From positions 124,001 through 188,000 of the forward strand of contig NZ_JALPVL010000011.1 in the NCBI RefSeq assembly GCF_023544465.1: a stretch of DNA of 64,000 bases, written 5' to 3'. Position 1 is the stretch's first letter. Every line of letters begins with the position of its first letter. The notes under the pieces are model-generated. The model was not told the DNA's origin. It did no database searches and worked only from the letters and a program-made list of their open reading frames with translations. Made by a program: the position numbers and the translations under genes. The stretch comes from Paractinoplanes maris. Its GTDB lineage: Bacteria > Actinomycetota > Actinomycetes > Mycobacteriales > Micromonosporaceae. Below are positions 1 to 9,058 of this stretch, piece after piece.

Positions 1-46
1 TGCAGTCGTATTGAAAACCGGCTACCTTGGCAATGCAGTCGTATTG
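1..46 (+). promoter_or_regulatory. 13-bp direct repeat upstream of the Rph-like operon
   Basis: The 13-mer TGCAGTCGTATTG occurs at 1-13 and again at 34-46, a 33-bp offset close to three helical turns. The second copy lies 15 bases before the start codon. A -10-like TACCTT sits between them at 23-28. The longer CAATGCAGTCGTATTG (31-46) is partly self-complementary. Paired sites flanking a promoter fit operators, and the operon's third gene is a TetR regulator, so autoregulation is inferred. The matching -35 would lie outside the window. Confidence 0.45.
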
Positions 47-61
47 GGAAGGTGAGCGTTG

Positions 62-2392
62 ATGGTGATTCTGGACCTGCGCGATGTCACGGCCGGCTCG
101 TCCGAGCGGGTCGGCGGCAAGGCGGCCGGCCTCGGCGAGCTGATCCGGGCCGGCGAGCGGGTGCCGGCCGGGTTCTGCGTCCCGGCCGATGTCCGCGAGT
201 TGCCACGAGACGAGATCCTTTCGGCGTACGAGGAACTCGGCCGGCCGCCGGTGGCGGTTCGATCGAGTGCCACCGTCGAGGACGCGCCCGGCGCGAGCTA
301 CGCCGGCATGTTCGACACCGTCCTCGACGTCCAGGGCCCCGATGCCCTGCTCGCCGCGATAGAGCAGTGCCGCGCGTCAGTGGCCAACGCCCGCGCGCTG
401 GCCTACCGGGGCGACGGCCCACCGCGCGACGACATCCGGATGGGCGTCGTCGTGCAGCGCATGGTCGAGGCCGAGCGGGCCGGGGTGTTGTTCACGGCGA
501 ATCCGGTGAGTGGCTGCCGCACCGAGATGCTGGTGGAGTCGGCCGAGGGCAACGGGTCCGCAGTGGTCGACGGCCAGGCCGGCGTGGACCGCCGCGTCGT
601 GGGGCCCGACGATCCGCTGCGCGCGGTGGGCGAGCGGTTGCAGGCCCACTTCGGCGCGCCGCAAGACGTCGAGTGGGCCGTCGACGAGCACGGCGAGCTG
701 TGGATTCTGCAGTCCCGGCCGATCACGACGCTCTTCCCGGCGCCCCCGGCGAGCGACGGCCCGCCGCGGGTTTACCTGGAGTTCGGGCACGTGCAGGGGA
801 TGCTCCAGCCGGTGACGCCGATGGGCATGGATACGCTCAAGGAGCTGATCAAGGCGATGCTCGCGCCGCTCGGGCTGCGGGTGGCGATCGTCGACATCGG
901 CGGGCGGCTCTACGGCGACCTGACCGACCTCGTCCGCGATCCGGTGGCCCGGCGGCGGCTGGTCCCGCTGATGGCCGTCGACTTCGGTCCGCGTGCGCAG
1001 GCGGTCATGCGTCACGTTCTCGACGACCCACGGTTCGCGCCGCAGCAGGCGCCGAAGCGGAAGCGCGAGGGCGGCCTGCCTCCGGTCGGGCGGGCGCTTC
1101 GGGGCGTTGCCGGCGCGCTGGCCCGGCCCGACCGCGCCCGGGCCCGGCTCCAGGACGCCGTCGAGCGCCTCCGCCGGGAGTCCGCCGCCGATGCGGACCG
1201 CCACCTGACGACGGCGGACCGACTGAGGCTCGTCCGCGACCACGACCAGACCGACGGCCCCGACGCGATCGTCTGGCCCATCGTGGCCGGCATGCTGGCC
1301 AGTGCCGTGCCGCCCCGGCTGCTGTCGGGCATCGCTGAGCCGGCCGAGATCCACGCCGTGCTCGGCGGCATGCCGCACAACGTGACGATCGAGATGGATC
1401 TCGCCCTGTGGCAGCTCGCCCGTGACGCCAAGGACCCGGCCGACGTCGATCTGGAGGGCTTCCTCCAGGCGTATGGGCATCGGGCGGCGGGCGAGGTCGA
1501 TCTGGGCGTGCCGCGCTGGTCGGAGGACCCGGCGCCGGTGCGCGCGGCACTGGCCAACCTGATCCGGGTCACCGACCCGGAGCAGGCGCCCGACCGGCGC
1601 TTCGCCCGCGCCGCCGAGCAGGCCGAGGTCACCCTGCGGAAACTAGGCTTGCGGGTCCGGCGTCGTCGTCCCGTTCGCGGGCGGCTGGCGATGTTCCTGC
1701 TGGGCCGGGCCCGGCGGCTGGCCGGGTTGCGCGAGGCGGGCAAGTTCGCCGGTCTCTACCGACTGGCCCAGATGCGCCGCCACCTGCTGGCCGTGGGCGC
1801 CGACCTGACCGGGGCCGGCCTCCTCGATCAGCCCGGCGACATCATGTTCCTGACGCTCGACGAGGTCGACGGTCTGCTGAATTCGTCGGTCACCGGTCAC
1901 CGCCGGTTGATCGCCGACCGCCGAGCCGAGTACGAGCGCGAGTCACGCCGCCGGTCGGTGCCGGTGGCGCTGCTCTCCGACGGCACCGACATCGAAGCCG
2001 TCCTGCCGGCCGCGCACGAGCCCGGGGCGTTGCGCGGCGTGGGCGCGTCGGCCGGCCGGGCCACGGGGCCGGTGCGGGTTGTGCACGATCCCGCCACCGC
2101 CCACCTCGAGCCGGGCGAGGTGCTGGTCACCGCGACGACCGATCCGGGCTGGACGCCGCTGTTCCTCACGGCGGCGGCGCTCGTGACCGAGACCGGGGCC
2201 GTGATGGCGCACGGACCCACAGTGGCCCGGGAGTACGGCATCCCGGCCGTCATCTGCGTCCCGGGTGCCACCCAGCACCTTCGCACCGGCCAGATCGTCA
2301 CCGTCGACGCCGCCGCCGGCACGGTCACCGTCGTCGACGGTGCTGTCTCTGCCGTGGGTGGCACCGGTCTGGTGGGGGAGGGGCGGTCATGA
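62..2392 (+). CDS. Rifampin-phosphotransferase-like PEP-utilising enzyme
   Basis: A 776-residue cytosolic protein of the PEP-synthase/pyruvate-dikinase superfamily. The N-terminal ATP-grasp half opens with VGGKAAGLGELIRAG and contains PVAVRSSATVEDAPGASYAG; the C-terminal swivelling domain holds the phospho-histidine motif AVMAHGPTVAREYGIPAV (His about 717). The His-Gly pair and the order ATP domain, variable middle, His domain resemble Rph, which phosphorylates rifampin using ATP. PEP synthase carries a different active-site context and extra sequence. It is shorter than typical Rph (about 865 residues), with the shortfall in the middle, substrate-binding part, so the substrate is uncertain. 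ATG 62 is chosen over TTG 59. It overlaps the next gene by ATGA. Confidence 0.8.
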   Translation: MVILDLRDVTAGSSERVGGKAAGLGELIRAGERVPAGFCVPADVRELPRDEILSAYEELGRPPVAVRSSATVEDAPGASYAGMFDTVLDVQGPDALLAAIEQCRASVANARALAYRGDGPPRDDIRMGVVVQRMVEAERAGVLFTANPVSGCRTEMLVESAEGNGSAVVDGQAGVDRRVVGPDDPLRAVGERLQAHFGAPQDVEWAVDEHGELWILQSRPITTLFPAPPASDGPPRVYLEFGHVQGMLQPVTPMGMDTLKELIKAMLAPLGLRVAIVDIGGRLYGDLTDLVRDPVARRRLVPLMAVDFGPRAQAVMRHVLDDPRFAPQQAPKRKREGGLPPVGRALRGVAGALARPDRARARLQDAVERLRRESAADADRHLTTADRLRLVRDHDQTDGPDAIVWPIVAGMLASAVPPRLLSGIAEPAEIHAVLGGMPHNVTIEMDLALWQLARDAKDPADVDLEGFLQAYGHRAAGEVDLGVPRWSEDPAPVRAALANLIRVTDPEQAPDRRFARAAEQAEVTLRKLGLRVRRRRPVRGRLAMFLLGRARRLAGLREAGKFAGLYRLAQMRRHLLAVGADLTGAGLLDQPGDIMFLTLDEVDGLLNSSVTGHRRLIADRRAEYERESRRRSVPVALLSDGTDIEAVLPAAHEPGALRGVGASAGRATGPVRVVHDPATAHLEPGEVLVTATTDPGWTPLFLTAAALVTETGAVMAHGPTVAREYGIPAVICVPGATQHLRTGQIVTVDAAAGTVTVVDGAVSAVGGTGLVGEGRS

Positions 2393-2997
2393 GTCTGTGG
2401 CGTCGCGCCGTGGCGGCTGAGGCGGCCACGTGGCGCAATCTGGTCCTGTGGGTGACCCGGCGGCCCGTCGATCTGCACGGGGGCAGGGCATTCGGCTATC
2501 TGGGAGTGGTCAGGCCGATCCTGGGGGTCTTCCTCGGGGTGTCGATCGTGGAGATCCCGATCCTCGACCTGGTCATCAAGCACGTGATCCCGTGGGGGCC
2601 GGCCCGTCTGATCATGCTGGCGCTCAGCGTGTGGGGGCTGTTGTGGATGCTGGGTTTCCTCGGCGGGCTGATCAGGCACCCCCACCTGGTCGTCGCCGAG
2701 GGGCTGCGCATCCGGATGGGGCCGGGAATCGACTTCACCGTGCCGTGGTCGGACATCGCGTCGGTCGGCAAGCGCTACCGGTCGATGCCCTCCAGCAAGT
2801 CGGTGCAATACGAGGACGGCGCGCTGCACATCGCGGTCGGCAGCCAGACCAGCATCGACGTGCGGCTGCGGCGGCCGATCGTGTTCGAGGTGCCCCGGGG
2901 CACGGGTGACGCCGTCGATGAGGTACGCCTGTATGCCGACGACTCGGACGGTCTGGTTCGGGCCGCCCGGGACCACCTCGAGGCGTACGCGGAGTAA
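2389..2997 (+). CDS. Membrane protein with two TM helices and a PH-like tail
   Basis: A 202-residue protein of unknown function. Two hydrophobic helices lie at about residues 42-65 and 75-95, followed by a soluble beta-rich part beginning HLVVAEGLRIRMG, which reads like the bacterial PH-like domains attached to short membrane anchors. The start overlaps the stop of the upstream phosphotransferase gene (ATGA), so the two are translationally coupled, and a TetR gene follows after 4 bases. Co-transcription suggests a role in the same stress or drug response, but nothing in the sequence gives a biochemical activity. Confidence 0.7.
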   Translation: MSLWRRAVAAEAATWRNLVLWVTRRPVDLHGGRAFGYLGVVRPILGVFLGVSIVEIPILDLVIKHVIPWGPARLIMLALSVWGLLWMLGFLGGLIRHPHLVVAEGLRIRMGPGIDFTVPWSDIASVGKRYRSMPSSKSVQYEDGALHIAVGSQTSIDVRLRRPIVFEVPRGTGDAVDEVRLYADDSDGLVRAARDHLEAYAE

Positions 2998-3001
2998 CGG
3001 C

Positions 3002-3670
3002 ATGCCCAAGAAGGTCGACCATGACGAACGCCGGCGCCTGATCGCCGACGCGTTGATGCGGGTCGCCGCCGAGCAGGGGCTGGAAGCGGTCAGCCTCCGG
3101 CACGTGGCCACTGCCGCCGGAGTCTCGGCCGGGATGGTGCAGCACTACTTCCGCACCAAGGACGAGATGATGACGTTCGCACTGAGCGCGGTGCGGGAGC
3201 GCAGCGAGGCCCGGGTGCGCACCGCGGTGGAATCGCTCGGCGCCGACCCGCCGCCTCGGCAACTGCTGCGCGCGATGATCGCCGCGCTGCTGCCGCTGGG
3301 CGAGGCGGCGCGTGAGGAGGGGCGAGTGGCGCTGGCCTTCCTCGCCTATACCGCCGTGCGACCGGCGACCGCGGCCGAGCTGCGCCCGAGCACAGCCGAA
3401 TTTGTCCACTTCATCGCGAGCCAGTTGCCCAGCGGCGAGTCCCGCGAGGCGGCCGGCCTGCTGGCCTTGATGGAGGGCCTCGGCGTCTATGTGCTGGGCG
3501 GCCAGTATGGGCCCGACCAGGCCTTGGAGGCTCTCGACGCCCAGCTCGACCTGCTCTTCGACGCCGGGTCGGCGGCGCGCCGCACCCGACCGGGCTGGGA
3601 ATACCGCGACGGCCTGGCCGGCGAATCCTCCGAGGCACTCGAGGAGGCCGACACGGCAGAGACAGTGTGA
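3002..3670 (+). CDS. TetR/AcrR-family transcriptional regulator
   Basis: A 222-residue regulator. The N-terminal helix-turn-helix spans about residues 8-55, with SLRHVATAAGVSAGMVQHYF followed by RTKDEMMTFAL, a canonical TetR recognition region; the remaining alpha-helical part would bind ligand. ATG 3002 is chosen because the TetR fold starts right after it; the open frame extends upstream only into the previous gene. It is the third gene of the Rph-like operon, 4 bases after the membrane-protein gene, so it plausibly represses that operon through the repeats at 1-46. It ends convergent to the AraC gene, 163 bases away. Confidence 0.85.
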   Translation: MPKKVDHDERRRLIADALMRVAAEQGLEAVSLRHVATAAGVSAGMVQHYFRTKDEMMTFALSAVRERSEARVRTAVESLGADPPPRQLLRAMIAALLPLGEAAREEGRVALAFLAYTAVRPATAAELRPSTAEFVHFIASQLPSGESREAAGLLALMEGLGVYVLGGQYGPDQALEALDAQLDLLFDAGSAARRTRPGWEYRDGLAGESSEALEEADTAETV

Positions 3671-3833
3671 CCGGGTTGCACTGGGGCCAAGTCGGCAGTC
3701 GGGTGCGAGCGGAGGCCGGCCTCGGAGGTCTCTGCCCGGGGCGGCGCGACCGGGGGCGTCACCCCGGACCACGACCCGGGCAGCCCGGCACCAGGTCGCC
3801 CGGGATGGAGCCGTGCAGGGCCAGGCGGGTGGG

Positions 3834-4730
3834 TCAGTGTTTGATGGCTCGGGTGAAGCGGGTGCGGTAGACCGAGGCGCTCAGGCCGTAGTGGGACTTG
3901 AAGCGGCGGGCGAAGTAGTTCTGGTCGGGCCAGCCGACTGACTCGCCGATGCGGTTGATGGGCTGGTCGGTGTGCAGGAGGCGGGCGGCGGCCAGTTCGA
4001 CGCGGTGGCGGGAAAGATAGGCCATCGGGGGCAGGCCGGTGGCTGACTTGAAGAGGCGGACCAGGTAGCCCGGGGCCAGGTGAAGCTCGGCGGCCAGCTC
4101 GGTCAGGGTCCACTGGTGGGCGGGGCGGTCCTCCATCATGCGCATGGCGTCCAACACGGCGGAGTGGGTGCCGGCGGAGCCGCCGGAGATCTGGTCGGTC
4201 TCGGCCACCACGCGGGCCAGGCCGCTGAGGAACAGCATCAAGCGGCCGATCAGGTCGCCGCGGTAGTCGCCGGGTGGTTGGGTGCGGAGTTTCTGCAAGC
4301 CGTCCAGGTGTTCGAGGCAGCCGGTGAGGGCGTCGTCGTGCAGGTGGGTGTAGAGGATGCCCCGGCGCTGGCCGGAATACGGGCCCGTCCACAGGAGGTG
4401 GCCCAGCTGCGGGTCCTGCCTGGTCCAGGCCAGCTCGCGTTGCAGCAACTCGGTGGAGAAGCAGCAGTTGTAGAGGTCGAGGCGCCGGCAGTGCTCGTAG
4501 CCGTGCCAGACCCCGGGGCGCAGCAGGATCGCGTCGCCGACCTGTAGCTCCTGCCGGCCGGCCAGGCTGTGGTGGACGCCGGAGCCCGACATGACCACGG
4601 CGATCTCCACAAAGCTGTGCGTGTGCACGGGATGCGTGTCCTCGTGCAGGTAGTGACCGGCGTAGGCCACCGACCCGTCGATGAAGTGCAGCAGCGTCCG
4701 GGTGTTCTCGACCGGGGGATCTTCGGTCAT
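3834..4730 (-). CDS. AraC-family regulator with cupin sensor domain
   Basis: A 298-residue regulator. The N-terminal part (about residues 20-110) is a sugar-sensing cupin, with HPVHTHSFVEIAVVMSGSG and a metal- or ligand-pocket-like HGYEH. The C-terminal part (about 195-295) carries two helix-turn-helix units, LTELAAELHLAPGYLVRLFK and INRIGESVGWPDQNYFARRF, the AraC/XylS signature. The layout matches rhamnose-sensing RhaR/RhaS. It is divergent from an alpha-L-rhamnosidase and importer island, which it probably activates; the 204-bp intergenic region is the expected site of action. The inducer, L-rhamnose or an oligosaccharide, is inferred. Confidence 0.85.
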   Translation of the reverse strand: MTEDPPVENTRTLLHFIDGSVAYAGHYLHEDTHPVHTHSFVEIAVVMSGSGVHHSLAGRQELQVGDAILLRPGVWHGYEHCRRLDLYNCCFSTELLQRELAWTRQDPQLGHLLWTGPYSGQRRGILYTHLHDDALTGCLEHLDGLQKLRTQPPGDYRGDLIGRLMLFLSGLARVVAETDQISGGSAGTHSAVLDAMRMMEDRPAHQWTLTELAAELHLAPGYLVRLFKSATGLPPMAYLSRHRVELAAARLLHTDQPINRIGESVGWPDQNYFARRFKSHYGLSASVYRTRFTRAIKH

Positions 4731-4883
4731 GCCCCACCGTAGGCCCCAGGTGAATTTCGTGCTACCTCCGGTTCATCTCGGGCTATGTCGTGGGCCACAC
4801 CGAAACGCAGGATCGGGGGCACGGCGAAACCTTCTCGCCACGAAAAAGAAACATTGAGATCGGCTCTCTGTCGCGCTGGTTCT

Positions 4884-4895
4884 TGAATCGTTTCA
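4884..4895. promoter_or_regulatory. LacI-type operator-like palindrome upstream of rhamnosidase
   Basis: TGAATCGTTTCA is a near-perfect inverted repeat centred on CG and fits the TGAAnCGnTTCA form used by LacI-family repressors of sugar genes in actinobacteria. It lies 39 bases before the rhamnosidase start. The only nearby regulator is of the AraC family, which does not use this kind of site, so a LacI-family repressor encoded elsewhere is inferred. The rest of 4731-4934 holds only A-rich promoter-like sequence around 4840-4860 and the ribosome site AGGAG near 4925. Confidence 0.45.
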
Positions 4896-4934
4896 GCGGC
4901 AGTTGGCCATACGTAGCGCCCGCACAGGAGTGAC

Positions 4935-7730
4935 ATGCCGGACATCGCGCCACCCACCTCCCTCCGCTTCGAGCACCACCCCGCCCCGGTGCTCGGTCTC
5001 GGCACCGCGACGCCTCGCCTCTCCTGGCAGGTGCCGGCCGCCCCCGCCGACTACACCCAGACCCGCTACCAGATCGAGATCACCCGCGCCGGCGAGACCG
5101 AGGCGTTCGAGGTGGCTTCGGGGGAGCAGGTGCTGGTGCCCTGGCCGGGGGTTCCGCTGGGGTCGCGGGAAGCGGTCAGTGTGCGGGTCCGGGTCGGGGA
5201 TGACGCGCGCTGGAGCGAGTGGAGTGAGCCGGCCGGTGCCGAGGCCGGGTTGCTGGACGCCGGGGACTGGAGCGCGCGGTTCGTGAGCGCCGCCGAGATC
5301 GGGGGCTGGGGGAGTCCGTCGCCGATTCTCACCGGGACCGTCGAGCTTCCTCCGGGGGTCACGCGGGCGCGGCTCTACGCCACGGCACACGGGCTCTACG
5401 AGGCTCGGCTCAACGGGGAGCGGGTCGGCGACGAGCAGCTCACGCCGGGCTGGACCGCCTATCAGCACCGGTTGCGCTATCAGTCGTACGACGTGACCGG
5501 GCTGGTCGGCGCGGGTGTCAACCGGCTCGAAGTGCAGCTCGGCAACGGCTGGTTCCGGGGTTACCTCGGCTTCCGCAACCAGCACAGCCTCTACGGCGAC
5601 CGGCTCGCGCTGCTCGCCCAGCTCGAGGTCGAGACGGCCGACGGGCAGGTGCACACGCTGGCCACCGACGGTTCCTGGACGGCCCGCGAGGGCACCGTCA
5701 TCGAGGACGACCTCTACAACGGCCAGCGCACCGACCTGCGCCGCGAGCTCGGTCCCGAGTCGCCGGTCGACGTGCTCGACGCCGACCTCGGGCTGCTGGT
5801 CGCCCCGGAAGGGCCGCCGGTCCGGGTGACCGAGGTGCTGCCCGCGGTCGAGGTGTTCACGTCGCCGTCGGGCCGGACGTTGGTCGACTTCGGGCAGAAC
5901 CTGGTCGGCTGGGTCCGGCTCACCGTGCGCGGCGCCCGGGACGGCCGGCAGGTCGTGATCCGGCACGCCGAGGTGCTCGAGGACGGTGAGCTCGGCGTCC
6001 GGCCGTTGCGCAGCGCCCGGGCCACCGACGAGTGGATCCTCTCCGAGAGCGATGAGGTCGTGCTCGAGCCGGGCCTGACCTTCCATGGATTCCGGTACGC
6101 CGAGGTGAGCGGCGTCGAGAATCTCCACATGCGAGACATCGAGGCTGTCGTCGTGGGCTCCGACCTGCGCCGCACGGGGTGGTTCGAGTCGTCGCACACG
6201 TTGCTCGACCGGTTCCACGAGAATGTGGTCTGGGGGATGCGCGGCAACTTCGTCGACGTCCCGACCGACTGCCCGCAGCGCGACGAGCGGCTCGGCTGGA
6301 CCGGTGACATCCAGGTCTTCTCGCCCACCGCCTCGTTCCTGTTCGACACGGCCGGCTTCCTCGGCAACTGGCTGGCCGACCTGGCTGCCGAACAGCAGAA
6401 GGACGGCTCCGTCCCGCACGTCGTGCCGGATGTGATCCGCCAGCCCGGCCCGGCCGCCGCGGCCTGGGGTGACGCCGCCGCGATCGTGCCCTGGGTGGTC
6501 TATCAGCGCACCGGCGACGCCGGCCTGCTCAAGCGCCGGCTGCCCAGCATGCGCGCCTGGGTCGACCGGATCGCCGGGCTGGCCGGGCCCGGCTTCCTGT
6601 GGGCGGGCGGCTTCCAGTTCGGTGACTGGCTCGACCCGGCCGCCCCGCCCGCCGACCCGTTCCGGGCCAAGGCCGACCCGGACGTCGTCGCCACCGCCCA
6701 CCTGGCCCGCTCGGCCGAGGTTGTCGCCCTGGCCGCCCGGGCGATCGGCGACGGTGAGGTGGCCCGCCACTACGGCGAGCTGGCCCAACGGGTCCGGGCC
6801 GCGTTCGCCCGCGAGTACGTCACCGACGGCGGCCGCGTGCTCAGCGACGCCCCGACCGCCTACGCGCTGGCCCTGCAGTGGGCGCTGCTGCCCACCGAGG
6901 AGCAGCGCCGGAACGCGGGGGAGCGGCTCGCCGACCTCGTCCGCTCGTCCGGGTTCCGGATCAGCACCGGGTTCGTCGGCACGCCGCTGATGACCGACGC
7001 GCTGGCCGACTCGGGCCGGCCCGAGCTCGCGTACCGGTTGCTGCTGCAGACCGGGATGCCGAGCTGGCTCTACCCGGTGACGATGGGCGCCACCACGATC
7101 TGGGAGCGCTGGGACAGCATGCTCCCCGACGGCTCGATCAACCCGGGCGAGATGACCTCGTTCAACCACTACGCGCTCGGGGCGGTCGCCGACTGGCTGC
7201 ACCGCCGCGTGGCCGGCCTGGCCCCCGGCGAACCCGGTTACCGCCGGATCGACGTGCGGCCCCTGCCCGACCGGCAGCTCACCCATGCTGCCGCCAGACA
7301 CCTCACCCCGTACGGGGAAGCCTCGGTCTCCTGGAAGCGGGACGGCGGGGAGCTGCGCCTCGCGGTGGTGGTGCCGGTCGGCGCGACTGCCACGGTGCAC
7401 CTGCCCGGGCAGGACACGCCGGTCGACGTACGCCATGGCTCGCACGACTGGGTGGTCGAGGACCCGTACGCGGACGAGGCCGCCCTGCCCGCCGAGCCGA
7501 CCATCCGGCAGCTCATGGACCACGCACCCAGCTGGGAGAAGCTTCTCGCCGTGGCCCGCGAAGCGGGTGTCGCGGCCGGCGAGGCCGACCTGGCCGACCG
7601 GCTCGTGCGCTACCTGGACGCGCCCGCCACCGACTTCGCCGACGCCGCCACCGCGCACGGCTTCATCCCCGGCGGTGACCAGCTCGCCGCCCGCCTGACC
7701 TCGCTTCTCTCCTCCTCTTCCGACAGATAA
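4935..7730 (+). CDS. Alpha-L-rhamnosidase, GH78 (intracellular)
   Basis: A 931-residue inverting glycosidase releasing terminal L-rhamnose. The N-terminal beta-sandwich domains (to about residue 400) precede the alpha/alpha-barrel catalytic domain. The GH78 active-site motif DCPQRDERLGWTGD is at residues 445-458, with the acid Glu about 451, and the second carboxylate motif TTIWERWDS lies near 720-728; GEMTSFNHYALGAV follows. There is no signal peptide, so it acts on imported oligosaccharides. After the barrel, about 80 residues form an extra helical tail ending in a Ser/Asp-rich stretch. AGGAG precedes the ATG. It heads an operon with ABC importer genes, 12 bases upstream of the first. Confidence 0.93.
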   Translation: MPDIAPPTSLRFEHHPAPVLGLGTATPRLSWQVPAAPADYTQTRYQIEITRAGETEAFEVASGEQVLVPWPGVPLGSREAVSVRVRVGDDARWSEWSEPAGAEAGLLDAGDWSARFVSAAEIGGWGSPSPILTGTVELPPGVTRARLYATAHGLYEARLNGERVGDEQLTPGWTAYQHRLRYQSYDVTGLVGAGVNRLEVQLGNGWFRGYLGFRNQHSLYGDRLALLAQLEVETADGQVHTLATDGSWTAREGTVIEDDLYNGQRTDLRRELGPESPVDVLDADLGLLVAPEGPPVRVTEVLPAVEVFTSPSGRTLVDFGQNLVGWVRLTVRGARDGRQVVIRHAEVLEDGELGVRPLRSARATDEWILSESDEVVLEPGLTFHGFRYAEVSGVENLHMRDIEAVVVGSDLRRTGWFESSHTLLDRFHENVVWGMRGNFVDVPTDCPQRDERLGWTGDIQVFSPTASFLFDTAGFLGNWLADLAAEQQKDGSVPHVVPDVIRQPGPAAAAWGDAAAIVPWVVYQRTGDAGLLKRRLPSMRAWVDRIAGLAGPGFLWAGGFQFGDWLDPAAPPADPFRAKADPDVVATAHLARSAEVVALAARAIGDGEVARHYGELAQRVRAAFAREYVTDGGRVLSDAPTAYALALQWALLPTEEQRRNAGERLADLVRSSGFRISTGFVGTPLMTDALADSGRPELAYRLLLQTGMPSWLYPVTMGATTIWERWDSMLPDGSINPGEMTSFNHYALGAVADWLHRRVAGLAPGEPGYRRIDVRPLPDRQLTHAAARHLTPYGEASVSWKRDGGELRLAVVVPVGATATVHLPGQDTPVDVRHGSHDWVVEDPYADEAALPAEPTIRQLMDHAPSWEKLLAVAREAGVAAGEADLADRLVRYLDAPATDFADAATAHGFIPGGDQLAARLTSLLSSSSDR

Positions 7731-7742
7731 GGGAGTTCCTCC

Positions 7743-9056
7743 ATGACAAGACGCCACCTAGCGCTCGCCGTGTTGTCCGCCGCCACCCTGGCCCTCGGCG
7801 CGTGCAGCGCCGGTGACCTCGGCAGCAGCGACGACGAAAGCGGCGGCGGCAAGGTCACGCTGTCGTTCCTGACGGACAACCAGCCGGAGACGGTCAAGAT
7901 GGCGGAGGGGCTGGCCAAGGACTTCACCGCCAAGAATCCCGACATCACGGTCAACGTCGAGACCCGGCCGCAGGGCACCGAGGGCGACAACATCGTCAAG
8001 ACCCGGCTCTCGACCGGCGACATGACCGACATGTTCATGTACAACTCGGGGTCGCTGATGCAGGCCCTGGCGCCGCAGAAGAACCTGGCCCCGGTGGACG
8101 ACTTCGCCGGCCAGCTCGACGAGAACTTCAAGAAGGCGGTCGGCTCGGACGGCAAGATCTACGGTGTGCCCTTCGGTAACTACATGGCCGGCGCGATCCT
8201 CTACAACAAGGAGGTGTACGACAAGAACGGGCTCACGGTGCCGACCACCTGGGACGAGTTCCAGGCCAACAACGCCAAGCTGAAGGCGGCCGGGGTCGAC
8301 CCGGTCATCCAGACCTACGGCGAGACCTGGACCTCCCAGCTGTTCATCCTCGGCGACTACCACAACGTCGAGGCGGCCAGCCCGGGCTGGGCCGATCAAT
8401 ACACCAAGAACCAGGCCAAGTACGCCACCACGCCCGCCGCCAAGGCCGGCTTCGACCACCTGCAGCAGGTGCACGACGCGGGCTACGTCAACAAGGACTT
8501 CGCCTCGGCCAAGCTCACCGACGGTCTCAACAAGCTGGCCAAGGGTCAGGGCGCGCAGTACCCGATCCTGTCGGCCATGGTCAGTCAGCTGATCGCCGAC
8601 AACCCGGGCAGCGAGAACAAGATCGGCCTGTTCGCCATCCCCGGCACCGACACCGCCAAGAACGGCCTGACCGTGTGGGCCCCGAACGGCCTCTACATCC
8701 CGTCCAGCACCAGCGGTGACAAGCTCGCGGCGGCCAAGAAGTTCCTCGGCTTCGTGGCCAGCCCCGACGGTTGCGCCTCGATGGGCAAGTCGACCACCCC
8801 GACCGGGCCCTACGCGGTCACCGGCTGCAAGCTGCCCGACTCGGTGCCGCAGGCGGTCAAGGACATGCAGACCTACATCGACAAGCAGGGTGCCTCCAGC
8901 CTGGCCCTGGAATTCCTCTCCCCGGTCAAGGGCCCGGCCCTCGAGCAGATCTGCGTCGAGGTCGGCTCCGGCATCCGCAAGGCCGACGCCGCCGCCAAGC
9001 TCTACGACGAGGACGTGAAGAAGCAGGCTCAGCAGCTGGGACTCGAAGGTTGGTAA
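7743..9056 (+). CDS. Sugar ABC transporter substrate-binding lipoprotein (CUT1)
   Basis: A 437-residue extracytoplasmic binding protein. The lipoprotein signal ends in the lipobox LGAC with Cys21 as lipidation site, followed by a Ser/Asp/Gly-rich tether and a family-1 solute-binding fold (VTLSFLTDNQPETVKMAEG, then LYNKEVYDKNGLTVPTTWDE). It delivers oligosaccharides to the two permeases encoded immediately downstream. Position behind a rhamnosidase argues for rhamnose-containing oligosaccharides or rhamnosides as ligand; this is inference from context. The spacing to the rhamnosidase stop is 12 bases with GGGAG as ribosome site. Confidence 0.9.
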   Translation: MTRRHLALAVLSAATLALGACSAGDLGSSDDESGGGKVTLSFLTDNQPETVKMAEGLAKDFTAKNPDITVNVETRPQGTEGDNIVKTRLSTGDMTDMFMYNSGSLMQALAPQKNLAPVDDFAGQLDENFKKAVGSDGKIYGVPFGNYMAGAILYNKEVYDKNGLTVPTTWDEFQANNAKLKAAGVDPVIQTYGETWTSQLFILGDYHNVEAASPGWADQYTKNQAKYATTPAAKAGFDHLQQVHDAGYVNKDFASAKLTDGLNKLAKGQGAQYPILSAMVSQLIADNPGSENKIGLFAIPGTDTAKNGLTVWAPNGLYIPSSTSGDKLAAAKKFLGFVASPDGCASMGKSTTPTGPYAVTGCKLPDSVPQAVKDMQTYIDKQGASSLALEFLSPVKGPALEQICVEVGSGIRKADAAAKLYDEDVKKQAQQLGLEGW

Positions 9057-9058
9057 CG

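Noticed and set aside
377..1480. Long reverse-strand frames over the first gene
   Set aside because: High-GC genes produce long antisense frames; the Arg/Pro/Gly-rich translations have no domain.
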